This document shows, piece after piece, positions 25,185 through 34,725 of a stretch of DNA of 64,000 nt (position 1 is its first letter; every line of letters begins with the position of its first letter). Source of the stretch: Solanum dulcamara (lineage: Eukaryota; Streptophyta; Magnoliopsida; Solanales; Solanaceae); the NCBI RefSeq assembly GCF_947179165.1, contig NC_077240.1, forward strand, positions 29,058,001 through 29,122,000, read 5' to 3'. The notes beneath the pieces were generated by a model, which was not told where the DNA came from, searched no databases, and worked only from the letters and a program-made list of their open reading frames with translations. Both the position numbers and the translations under genes were made by a program.

Positions 25185-26190
25185 TATCCTGTTTGGTTCA
25201 ATGCTTGTATTTTATGGATGGTCTATGTGTAGGCACAATAGCATCTAGAACACCTTGGCAAATAGAAGGCAATAACAAGGAGACATCATCCTGCCATGCT
25301 AGGACTTCACCAATACATCAGCCCTCCACCCAGGACAAGTTCTCTTCTGAAATACCTGCAGCAACAAGCATGCACCACAAAACCCCTGCAGCTCTTTGCT
25401 CTTTTAATTGTTATGTGCAGGCACATACTTACTCAAAGGAGCTGATCAATTCTTCTTTGGAAGCAACAAGGAGCTGCATACATCAACATCTCCACTATCC
25501 TGCAGCACACAAGGAACAACTACAAGTTAATAGTACTAGTTACAGTAGCTTGCAAATTTGTTTGGTTGTGTGTTTTGCTGGTTTTGTTTGTATGCACAGG
25601 TTCACAGATCCTCCTACTAAGGGAGATAATTGCTTGGCTTACTTGGACATCTTCATCACATCAACCTGCTTGTTAGTGTATTTTTCTGGTGTTGTTTGCC
25701 TATGCAGTTGCAGAACTGGAGGCTCCTCATGTTTTTGCTCAACATCTGCAGCAGTTCCTGCAGCAGCAATGCTGCACCCCAGCTGCAACTCCAACTTCAA
25801 GAATGTATTGATTCCCAACCCACCAGTAACCAACATCAGCCAACCTCTGCTTCACCAAGATGCAGCACACACTGAGCAATTACAAGCCAATAGTACTTGG
25901 TAAGTAGCTGGCAGGTTTGTTTTGTATGTTGTTCTGGTTTTGTGTGTCTGTGTAGGTGCCCAAAGAGACAACTCTGACCACAAAGAGGTCTCTTACCCTG
26001 AGTATAGCATGCAACCAAAAATAGCCTGTCCATAAATGCAAATGAAGGGGAACTAAAGCAGGGCAGGATAGGACCTCATCAGCACCATCCCACATTCCTC
26101 ACTACCTGCAGCAACCTTATTTCAGACAAACTCTGTGGAGACGTATGTTGATTTATTTGTTTGAATATAGGCACACAAGAAATTCTTCTA
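25185..26190 (+). repeat. degenerate internal repeats of the poly(A) insertion
   Basis: A pyrimidine-rich stretch ending in tgt-tagg-cac-like bases recurs at about 25190-25260, 25395-25425, 25560-25605, 25675-25720, 25915-25960 and 26140-26175. A longer pair matches at 25503-25602 and 25862-25957 (gcagcacac...aatagtact...tttgttttg). Each repeat resembles a 3' splice site. A 280-codon open frame at 25061-25903 spans most of it but is Ser/Cys/Thr-rich and matches no family I know. Confidence 0.5.
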
Positions 26191-26898
26191 ATGGCTGGAC
26201 TGAACAACCACAGCATCACTGGATCCCTACCATATGCAAGGCAGCACCAGTTCACCTCCATAGCAGTTGCCACACTAAAAACTGCAGCACCTTCAAGATG
26301 CAGCATGCAATAAATTTGTTTCAAGGCTTTTCTAAACAACAACTCCAAGGCTGCTGGTTGCTACAATTCACTATACTTCCTCTCTTTTCACCCTCCTCAG
26401 CTGATATATGCTCAATCCTGAAGTGGATGCAACCCTCCATTGGGACTTACTTGGTATGACAAGACTAAAAAGGGCAAAGATGAAAAGAATTTTCTTATCC
26501 CATGCGAGATAGAAGTTTCATATACTTGTTCTTCTTCAATGTAGCTATGTCGTACGTAGCATAGTTGAATAGGACTAGTGTAGGTTACTTTCCTTTTTGC
26601 TCATGGAAGGGGAGAGTCTCCCTCATTTATGCTTTCTTAGTCGATTTGTACCGGGAGGAGTCCTCTCATAGGCTTACTGCTTTCTAGTTAATAGTTAGTC
26701 TCTTTTTGTATTAGGGATGAGTTAGCCGACCTTAATAGGTTAGCCGACTTATGAACCACCATAGGATCGGAGGTAAGGTTTATGTCCCCCTCCTTGTATT
26801 TTTCCTTTATTTATGTTAAGGCTTGGGGGTGATGCTCAACTCCTGACTGTGCACGAGAGGTGGGAGCCTCGTGTAGGGTCTGTTCCCATTAAAAAAAA

Positions 26899-27390
26899 CG
26901 GTTTGGGCACATCCTCATGCCTAATTTTCAACTGATAATATCCAGACCTAAGATCAATCTTTGAGAAGACTGGTGCACTTTGCAGCTGATCAAAAAGATC
27001 ATCAATACGGGGAAAAAGGTATTTATTTTTTATGGTAACCTTATTATTTGTCGGTAGTCAATGCACATTCTCATACTACCATTCTTTTTCTTAATAAAAA
27101 ACACTGGATCACCCCACGAAGAAGCACTAGGACTAATAAACCCCTTATCAAGAAGCTCTTAGATCTGAACCTTAAGCTCTCTCAACTCTGTCGGATCCAT
27201 ACGGTAGGAAGGAATGAAAATTGGAAGAGTACCCTACTTTAAGTCAATGCAAAAATCTATATCTCAGTTAGTAGACATACTAGGAAAGTCTAAAGGAAAT
27301 ACTTCTAGAAATTCACATACTTTCGGGATAGACTCAATAGAAGGAGACTCTACATCCACATTCCGAATATGGGACAAATAGGCCAAACAA
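26899..27390 (-). pseudogene. RT (5' part) of element B
   Basis: The minus strand carries the RT N-terminal half: [56 protein letters not shown], up to the insertion at 26898. Short indels break the frame. It joins in sense to 24157-25035 across the poly(A) insertion. Confidence 0.8.
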
Positions 27391-27392
27391 CC

Positions 27393-27995
27393 CTATCCCG
27401 CCATTTTTCTAGCCTGGAGAAAAGATATGACCTTAGCTGGCTTAGGCTTGTACACCCCTTTCCACTCTAACCTTTCCCTTATCGGGATCTCTAGAGTCAC
27501 AGTTTTTACATTATAATTAAGTACAGCAAAATAGGGGGACAACCAAGTCATGCCTAAGATTACATCAAAATCGGTCATGTATAAAATCACTATGTCAACC
27601 CAACTCTGGTATCCTATAAACACCACATAACAAGCATGATAAACATGGGTGACTATGACTGACTCTCCAACAGGGGTAGAAACATGAATAGGGGCATCTA
27701 GTATATCACATAGTGTATCATAACCCAAGGCATATTTCATAGACATATAGGAATAAGTAGAACCCGGATCAAACAAAATAATAGCCATTTAGTCACAGAT
27801 AAGAATAGTACCTGTGATCACTAGGTCAGACGCCTCTGCCTCGGTCTTGCCCAAAATGCATAAAATTGAGCCACTCATCTTGACGGGCCACCTCTCTACC
27901 TGGATAGGCTGCTCCTCAGCCTGCACTATCATTACCTTAACCTTCACTACCTCTCTGATTTCCTCCTCGCCCATCCTGTGGATGTCCTCTACCAT
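27393..27995 (-). pseudogene. protease and gag zinc-knuckle end of element B
   Basis: 27393-27788 carries a retropepsin-like segment ([26 protein letters not shown]) with the DPG-type active site seen in plant gypsy elements. The adjoining 27789-27995 stretch covers the gag-protease junction in a shifted frame. Frames do not join. Confidence 0.78.
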
Positions 27996-28269
27996 TACCT
28001 TCCCTAGTCGCGGGTACTACTGCTCTGGCCTACCGAGGTGCTGAAACTGTCACACGAAGGTGAGGACATTTCCTCCATATATGCTCCAGTTCTCCATAAT
28101 TAAAACAGTCACGATCATAAGATGGCCTGCTACCTGGAAATGATGCTCTCTGACCCTCATGGGCCAGATACTACTGTGGAGTACCTGAAAAACTGATAGT
28201 AGAAGTGGGCAGCACTGACTGAATTGGTCGGGTTGCAATTATCAACTTGACTGACCCTCTAGAAAAAAA

Positions 28270-29255
28270 TCCTTACAAATTACCTGTGCTCTTAGGCTTC
28301 TTAGCTAAATCTTTGGCCTGCCCATCTCTCCTCACACCTTTCACCTTTTTCACAAAGTTAGTGACTTTGTTGAAACTCCTTCCTAATGAAGTTATGTGAC
28401 CTGGCAACACCTGTAACTCGGGGTTCAACCCTCTGAGTAGCATACCTAGACAACGCATGAAATTTAGCCTCATAATCAGCTACGGACATACCTCCTTGCT
28501 CCAGGACCATGAACTCGTCCTTCTTGTAGTCCATCAAGGTACGGGGCATATATTTTTCCAAGAATAGAGTATGAAACTGAACCCAAGTAAGTGGGGAAAA
28601 CACTAGTGAACGACACTCTACATAAGTCCCCCACCACTGCTTGGCCTCACCCTGCAGCTGAAATGTCACAAACTCTACTACATACTGATGCACTATGCCC
28701 AGCTTGTGCAACCTCTTGTAGCAGTCAAGGATGAACTCATAGGCATCCTCATTCTCAGTACCTTAGAAGACTGGAGGCTTGAGATTTAGAAACTTGGTGA
28801 GCATGACATGCTTAATGTCGGTCATAACAGGACCCATAAGTGGTTTGAAGAAAGCATCAGTGCCTACCACCTCATCTACTAGTGGAACCGCAATAGCAAA
28901 AGGATGAGCAACAGGAGTTGGCGTTGCTGGAAAGGTGGGGATGGCTCCATTTCCAGTCAACCCACTCAAAACGGCCTGCCAAAATAGGGTCCAGAGGGGG
29001 AAGACCAGCAACCCCAGTTTGGGGCGTCTTCTTCCTATTCAGCATTCTCCTTTTCTCTAACCTGTATATCTCTCTCTAACTTATTCTGGGGAGCAGGACG
29101 GGCCTCACCTACTGGCACCTCTTTAATTGGAACCTCTACTCTGGCGGGTGTTGGTCTCCCTTTGCATCTACCGCATCTCCCTCTCATTCCTCTACCTCTG
29201 CCTCACCCTTGAATGACTGACTCTTCCTTTGTCTCTACTGGAGATAGAGCCATAC
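28270..29255 (-). pseudogene. gag of element B
   Basis: Gag remnants begin near an ATG at about 29253. A proline-rich N-terminal piece (28763-29011) precedes the capsid-like part at 28358-28711 with VEFVTFQLQGEAKQWWGTY, TWVQFHTLFLEKYMPR and GGMSVADYEAKFHALSRYA. A zinc knuckle-like CRxCGxFGHI-type region appears degenerate near 28060-28110. The pieces lie in more than one frame. Confidence 0.78.
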
Positions 29256-29480
29256 ATCGTTATAGTGAGTGTTAACATCTGCGGAAAGGAGAGTTAAAGA
29301 AGTTAGATACAAATTTGGATCACCAAATACCAATTGGAATCAAGTTATAGCACGATGTAAAGAAGATAACAAAACTTTTCCTAAAATTTTGTAGCCTCTC
29401 GAAGAAAAGTACAGACATCTCTGTACTGTTCCGCAAGACTCTACTAGACTCATTTTGGTATGATGGGATTAATGAACCTA

Positions 29481-29494
29481 GGACTCTGATACCA
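29481..29494 (-). other. primer binding site of element B (tRNA-iMet type)
   Basis: The minus strand reads TGGTATCAGAGTCC, five bases from the LTR start at 29500. Confidence 0.88.
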
Positions 29495-29499
29495 ACTTT

Positions 29500-31323
29500 T
29501 ATCACGACCCTAACCTGCTATGACTGACACCCACACTAACCCTCCGGTGGGAGAACTATCTTTACAGCTCAAACTAACAATACTTGCAAAATATAAACAA
29601 CTTAAAGATGCGGAATCAAGTTAAATCATTAAGAAACATTGAGTTCCCATAAACTCAGAAAACTATCTAGTCAACGAACTTAACATGTGAAAATATCCTA
29701 GGAATTGAAAGTCATCATACCAAAACTCTAAACAACGAACAAGTCTAGAAAGGGAGTCTAACTCCCAACAGAAAATATTTAACAAATAAACTATTGTCTG
29801 AGCATCTAAGTCCCGGAAGAAGGACTAGAAATAAAAGAGTCCATGACATCTTGAAAGATATAACTCACCCTTGAACTCGAACGAATGTCACTTCTCTAAA
29901 TAAGGTCTCTCTGTAGCCGGCTGAATATGCCCTATACTCAACAAAAGATAGAGCAAGTATAGTTTCAGTACACAAAATCAATAGTGTACTGGTAGAATCA
30001 CGTGGCTAGCCAGTAAACTTATCATGGACAAGTAAACTCAACATAATAAGCATATATATACAAAATAACTTAACTAATGTCATCTCAAACAATACTCAGC
30101 AAGATCACAGTTCAACAACCTTAAAATCATATAACTTCAAATAAGGGTCCTCTCATGGGACCTACAAACACTCAACTTGTGTTAGAACGTGACACCCAAT
30201 CCAAGATTTATATCAGAATGTGACACTCAATCCAACTATGTGTCAAAACGTGACACCTGATTCAAATATATATCAAAACGTGACACCCAATCCAATTTAT
30301 GTGTCGGAATATGACACTTGATCCCAATATACAAAACAGTCGCAATTACATTCAGTATTCAACATTATGTCACCAAGAATAGGTTTATCACAAAACAGGC
30401 CAGCAAGTGATGATTTCACATAAGATATAACATGTTTCCCTATTCATATACACATATGCATACCATGAAGCAATTTAGCCAGTACATGAAACACATACGG
30501 AAAACAAAACTACCACCTTCCTCGAATTCAAGCTTCAACAACCTTAAAGTGCAAGTGCTTTCCCTTTCTGGGTTCGTTCCATTTGTTCTTGGTCTAAAAC
30601 AAGTCACATATATACAAAGGATCAATACAATGTCCTAGTTCACATGAATTATAAGATAATTCCCTTCCTAGACCAAAACTCATGATCCTAACCCCACCCT
30701 AGGGATATTTTCCACCCTTACCCACATGCTAAAACCCTCCCACAATGACCATCCATCCTAGTTTATGAGTTCTAGGAATTAAATGATGGATTTAGGGGGT
30801 AGAATCCTTATCTTAAGCGTGAAAATTCATGGGAAAATGATGAAAATTGCCCTAAGTCGCCTCCTGTCGTTTTAAGAACTATATTTGCAGAATAAAACCG
30901 TTTCTGGGGTTTTTTCCATCTTATTTCACGATTGTCACGCTCTGGCGGGAATACTCCCGCTCTGGTGGGATATACAGAAACAGTGAGCTTGGAACTTATG
31001 CTCTAAGCCCCCATTTCACAACACCCCCTTCCAAAAAAGTATTAAATTATACCATTCACGTCAAGTCCAATTTCGAGAGTTTTACTCATCCGAATGCAAT
31101 TTCACGAAGCCGTAAATGCTTCTATCGTCTTGGCTATCACCTTACCCAATCAAATTAGAGATTCGATCCCCCACCATTCACAAGGTCACCCTAGACCTCA
31201 CCTGACTCAGAATTCATCCAAGTCTGGCCTAAACTAAAAATTTTCAAAGTTACTACCCGAAATTTTCTGGCCCAAAATCCTTCGCCATTGGCCTATCCAT
31301 AACGACGGGGACCGATCGTTACA
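29500..31323 (-). repeat. 5' LTR of element B
   Basis: This 1824 bp LTR aligns with 10715-12560. It holds five ~31 bp tandem units (30179-30331). It ends CGTTACA and is followed by gttta, matching gttt of the left flank. Confidence 0.88.
30179..30331. repeat. ~31 bp tandem repeats in LTR of B, 5 copies
   Basis: These are the same unit as at 11389-11512 with one more copy. Units include tgtgacacccaatccaa-like cores. Confidence 0.85.
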
Positions 31324-31966
31324 GTTTAAAAACAGCACAAATACAAATAATCCCACCAAAATATAAAGTCATCATAAGCACATAAGCAAGCATATTGTAT
31401 TCAAATTCAAATTCCTTCAAATCTTCACTTTCATTAACATCACCTTCAACGTAGCAAATTATTAAGATTGTACTGTTATAAAATATTAAAATGTGGCTAA
31501 AGCAAAAAGCAACCGCCAAAAAGACAATTGACAATAAAATACATCATAACTTAGTTATAACTGATGTCTTGATTCACAGTCAATTCACTTAGTTGATTCA
31601 CAGATAATTGACATCAACTCACTTTGTCATCTAGGTTATAGCAAAACTAATGAACTTCTTTTTCTCGATTCTCATAATGAAATTAATCGGAACATGAGAA
31701 GAAAAAGAACTAAATTTAAAATTCGTGCTAATAACAACGTGTTATGAAACTATAAAATAAGAAGAATGAGAAAGTAGAGAGAAGAGAAGACTTCTTATTC
31801 TTGTAGGATATTCAGGGATTGAGGGATATTTACTTATCAATAACAATGAAAAGAATTCTTTTATTTATAGGGGAAAACTGATTTGGTACCTGAGTAGGAT
31901 TCCTAATTTTTTTCCAAAGGAATCCACATAATAGACTTTCATTATAATAAAAATATGTTTATAACA
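31324..31966. other. AT-rich intergenic DNA, no gene seen
   Basis: No long frame or repeat structure is visible. A 71-codon minus frame at 31319-31534 overlaps the LTR end and looks accidental. Confidence 0.5.
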
Positions 31967-31999
31967 CTTTTTTTGAGTTTCATATCTAGTGTGAGAAAC

Positions 32000-32162
32000 T
32001 GGTAAAGTTGCTGCCATGTGACCAGGAGGTCACGGGTTCAAGCCTTGGAAACAGCCTCTGGCAGAAATGCAAGGTAAGGCTGCGTACAACAGACCCTTGT
32101 GGTCGGGCCCTTCCCCGGACCCTGCGCATAGCAGGAGCTTAAGTGCACCGGACTGCCCTTTT
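32000..32162 (+). mobile_element. tRNA-derived SINE, 5'-truncated
   Basis: Box A-like (tggtaaagttg) and box B-like (ggtcacgggttcaagcc) internal pol III promoter elements are followed by a body (ggtaaggctgcgtac, ccggaccctgcgcatagc) that I recognise as a common Solanaceae SINE. It ends in a short T run. Identical 18 bp flanks, atatctagtgtgagaaac, lie at 31982-31999 and 32163-32180, a perfect target duplication proving retroposition. The first bases of the full-length family seem missing. Confidence 0.9.
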
Positions 32163-32285
32163 ATATCTAGTGTGAGAAACACACCTAAACTAAAATTCAC
32201 TAATTTGAGAAACACACCTAAACTATCCCTTTTTAGGTTTATACCTAAATTATTTAGAGGGTGAGAAACACACATAAACTATCTT

Positions 32286-32551
32286 TTCTAATTATATATG
32301 TTCTATGAATGTTGATATTCATGTTGAAATTCCTTTTCTTGATTTTATGATACTTATGTGCTATATATAGCAGGGGACTTCTAATTTGTGTGTTCCCATC
32401 AATTAAAGAAAATTCTTACCACAGTATGCAAACTTTGTTGTTTTTTACTAAGTTTATGTGTAGTTGTGTGTTCTAAGTTCATGTCTGATCTTGAAGATGT
32501 TAAGTTACGATTTATATTACGATCAGACTTTTATATAACAATCATTCTCTC
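32286..32551 (+). repeat. duplicate of PPDK upstream segment, distal copy
   Basis: Aligns with 34018-34285 in the same orientation with few differences. Both contain a TATA-like ctatatatagc or ttatatatagc followed by aggggactt-taatttgtgtgttcc and agaaaattctt. It lies between the inverted arms of the element at 31967-32645. Confidence 0.9.
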
Positions 32552-32775
32552 AATAGTTTAGGTATGAAACTAAAAAAATGGAAGATAGTTTAAATGTCTT
32601 TCTCACGCTCTGAATAATTTAGCTATGAAACTCAAAAAAAAAAAAATTAGGTGTGTTTTTGATACTTTTTTTAATCACTCTTTTTAAAAAGTAATATTTC
32701 TATTAAGAATAAAATGTGTTTAAACAAAAGATAATAATAATATATTTATTAGAAAAAAATATTTTTGATTCATTA

Positions 32776-32779
<4 letters not shown>

Positions 32780-32849
<70 letters not shown>
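32780..32849. repeat. (AT)n microsatellite
   Basis: An uninterrupted run of about 35 ta dinucleotides. Confidence 0.98.
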
Positions 32850-32854
<5 letters not shown>

Positions 32855-33256
32855 GCTGAATAATTTTCAGGTTCAATTTATAGTGGTTCTTGAAATTTTG
32901 TTCCCATAATTGAACTCAGCCTCATGACCTTTCTTTTTCTTTCCATTATCTCTTATTGAACTATTAAATCTTAGTAAAATAAAAGTCCCCAAATTATATG
33001 TTTTATAAATATCCAAACAAAAAGAATCTTCCTCATTCTCAGGAGACTCCAATGGCAAAGAAGAAAAAATACATGATAATGATAAACAAACTCCTTTTTT
33101 TTGTGTTGGGAGAAATGACACGTGGTATAAGTTCATTGGTGAAAAGTATATTCCAATAAGTCTGTAACACTTTTTGGGTTTGCTTGGTTAGTGGTTACAA
33201 TTTTTCGTTTTTGCTAATTTCCTTTAAAGTCGTCATCATCATCATAAATTGGTTAT

Positions 33257-33510
33257 ATATTCACTTTGTTTATTTTTTTACTTGTACAGTATTTTAAAAA
33301 TAATTTTTTATTTTTAACAAATTAAGAAAAAAAATATTCTTATTCTGTTTTACCTTCAATATTATTTCTTAAATTATTTTTCAAAATTAAGACTATATAC
33401 CAATGAATATGAGTATCATGATAAGATATTTATATTAATTATTATTTTTTAAGAAATATGCAAAATATAAAATGAATAAGTAAAAGTGAACGGAATTGAT
33501 GGAGTATTAT
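33257..33510. mobile_element. possible Stowaway-type MITE
   Basis: The right end gtgaacggaattgatggagta is typical of the inverted ends of Stowaway-like MITEs. The left end (ttcactttgtttattttttta) is a weaker complement. It is AT-rich inside. The call is tentative. Confidence 0.4.
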
Positions 33511-34017
33511 TAAGGGGGAGAACAACTCCACAAAAAGTCATGTTATTCTACCTTTTGTTTCTTTTATTACTCAACCTCAAATTTAATTATTTTTTTTAAA
33601 AAAAAAAAAGTATCATGAAAAACTGCCATGCAATATTATCCCTGCAATTGATATGTGTGCCAAATTGCCATGAATTGGCCCATACATAACCAACTCAGAA
33701 GGGTAACTTTGGAAATTATTTAACATATCACAAATATATCTTTTCCCTCCTAATTAGTCAAACTCAGAGTTAACCATTTTGCAAAAAGACTTGCACCATT
33801 ATTGATCATGCCATTCTAATATCGTCCACATATAATTCTTCTAATTAGTTTTGGCTATTCATTCATATTTTCATATACTAAAATATTTTTCCTTTACATA
33901 ACCCAACCGCCAATTTCCATTTTGATGTCAGAAATTCTTTGAAATTTCAGTTCTTCTAAAACAGAGGTATGCAGCTTTTTCTGATCATATACGCTTTAAT
34001 TAATTGTATGTTTTTTT
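33511..34017. other. AT-rich upstream region of PPDK, no gene seen
   Basis: It holds A and T runs and no long frame. It may contain distal promoter elements of PPDK, but none can be named from the sequence alone. Confidence 0.4.
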
Positions 34018-34285
34018 TCCTATTATATATGTGCTATGAATGTTGATATTCATGTTGAAATTCCTTTTCTTGATTTTATGATACTGATGTGTTATATATA
34101 GCAGGGGACTTGTAATTTGTGTGTTCCAATCAATTAAAGAAAATTCTTCTCACAATATGCAAATTTTGTTGTTTTTTTAAACTAAGTTTATGTGTAGCTG
34201 TGTGTTCTCAGTTCATGTCTGATCTTGAAGATGTTAAGTTACAATTCATGTTACGATCAGATTTTTATATAACAGTCATTCTCTC
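34018..34285 (+). repeat. duplicate of PPDK upstream segment, proximal copy
   Basis: This is the presumed original of the pair with 32286-32551. It contains ttatatatagc at about 34091-34101. A weaker third relative starts at 34676 (taacaggggacc...aatttggtgtgtggg) just before the PPDK start codon. Confidence 0.85.
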
Positions 34286-34355
34286 TATAATAATATTTTA
34301 CAGTAACAGTCAGGTCTTTTTCTTTTTTTAACTACTGTTTCATGTTATGTTTTAT

Positions 34356-34555
34356 TACCTCAATTTCAATTTGTTTGTTTTACTTTCTTTTTTAGTTTCA
34401 TTAAAAAAATTATTTATTTCTTTTTTTTTTTGACAATTCTTTAATTTTCAATTTTCCGCACGTATGTTTAAGAGACAAGATTCAAAAGTCGTTTTAACCT
34501 TTTAAATTCTGTGTCAAGTCTTAATCGGGAAAATAAATTGAAACGGAAGGAGTAT
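34356..34555. mobile_element. Stowaway-like MITE upstream of PPDK
   Basis: The left end cctcaatttcaatttgtttg and the right end ataaattgaaacggaaggag are imperfect inverted repeats of the type found in Stowaway MITEs, with TA at both borders. It is about 200 bp and AT-rich inside. It lies 170 bases before the PPDK start codon. Confidence 0.65.
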
Positions 34556-34564
34556 TATATATTC
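34553..34564 (+). promoter_or_regulatory. candidate TATA box, plastid-form PPDK
   Basis: tattatatattc lies about 160 bases before the ATG at 34726. Another TATA-like site lies at 34091-34101. Which is used cannot be decided from sequence. Confidence 0.3.
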
Positions 34565-34725
34565 TTTATGCCAATACTTTGCTATAGCAATCAAAAAATG
34601 TTCAGACAAACAATAACGTTATAAAGAGAATTGACTGTAGTTATGCTTCTCTTGATGACCATTTTGTTGTTAATTATAACAGGGGACCTTAATTTGGTGT
34701 GTGGGACTTATATTGAATAAAAAAG

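Larger units (their letters stand above)
25036..26898 (+). mobile_element. 1.86 kb poly(A)-tailed insertion with 5' fold-back
   Basis: Element B's RT coding is interrupted exactly here: CGHFEF to the left, HEDVPK to the right. The inserted DNA ends in eight As (26891-26898). Its last ~330 bases read like the 3' untranslated end of a non-LTR retrotransposon or mRNA (t-rich tract ccttgtatttttcctttatt). The first 135 bases form a perfect 32 bp inverted repeat around a 71-base loop. No reverse transcriptase domain is visible, so if it is a LINE it is severely 5'-truncated or non-autonomous. No clear target duplication is visible beyond a possible taaa. Classification is uncertain. Confidence 0.6.
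10715..31323 (-). mobile_element. Ty3/gypsy chromovirus element B (outer, nested host)
   Basis: A minus-strand gypsy element is bounded by LTRs of 1846 and 1824 bp that both begin TATCACGACC and end GTTACA on +. The primer site complementary to initiator tRNA-Met is present at 29481-29494. Gag, protease, RT-RNase H, integrase and a chromodomain-like tail follow in gypsy order. The flanking 5-mers are gtttc (left) and gttta (right), a 4-of-5 target duplication. The span is long because element C (9.93 kb) sits in the integrase end and a 1.86 kb poly(A) insertion sits in the RT. The LTRs differ at many positions, so this is the older insertion. Confidence 0.88.
31967..32645. mobile_element. inverted-arm element (MITE-like) carrying PPDK upstream copy
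   Basis: The left arm starts ttttttgagtttcatat and the right arm ends tatgaaactcaaaaaa. The inner parts of the arms (32229-32287 and 32570-32638) are also complementary (aaattatt-agag-gtgagaaa ... taaactatc). The SINE at 32000 sits in the left arm. The centre (32286-32551) duplicates 34018-34285 from nearer the PPDK gene. No clear target duplication was found, so the transposon nature is inferred from the inverted arms. Confidence 0.55.

Noticed and set aside
25061..25903. 280-codon open frame as a protein-coding gene
   Set aside because: It runs across the hairpin and degenerate repeats of an insertion, has no known domain and a biased composition; kept only as an observation.
32000..32162. 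A functional tRNA gene
   Set aside because: Box A and B are present but no cloverleaf forms, and the 18 bp target duplication shows a SINE.
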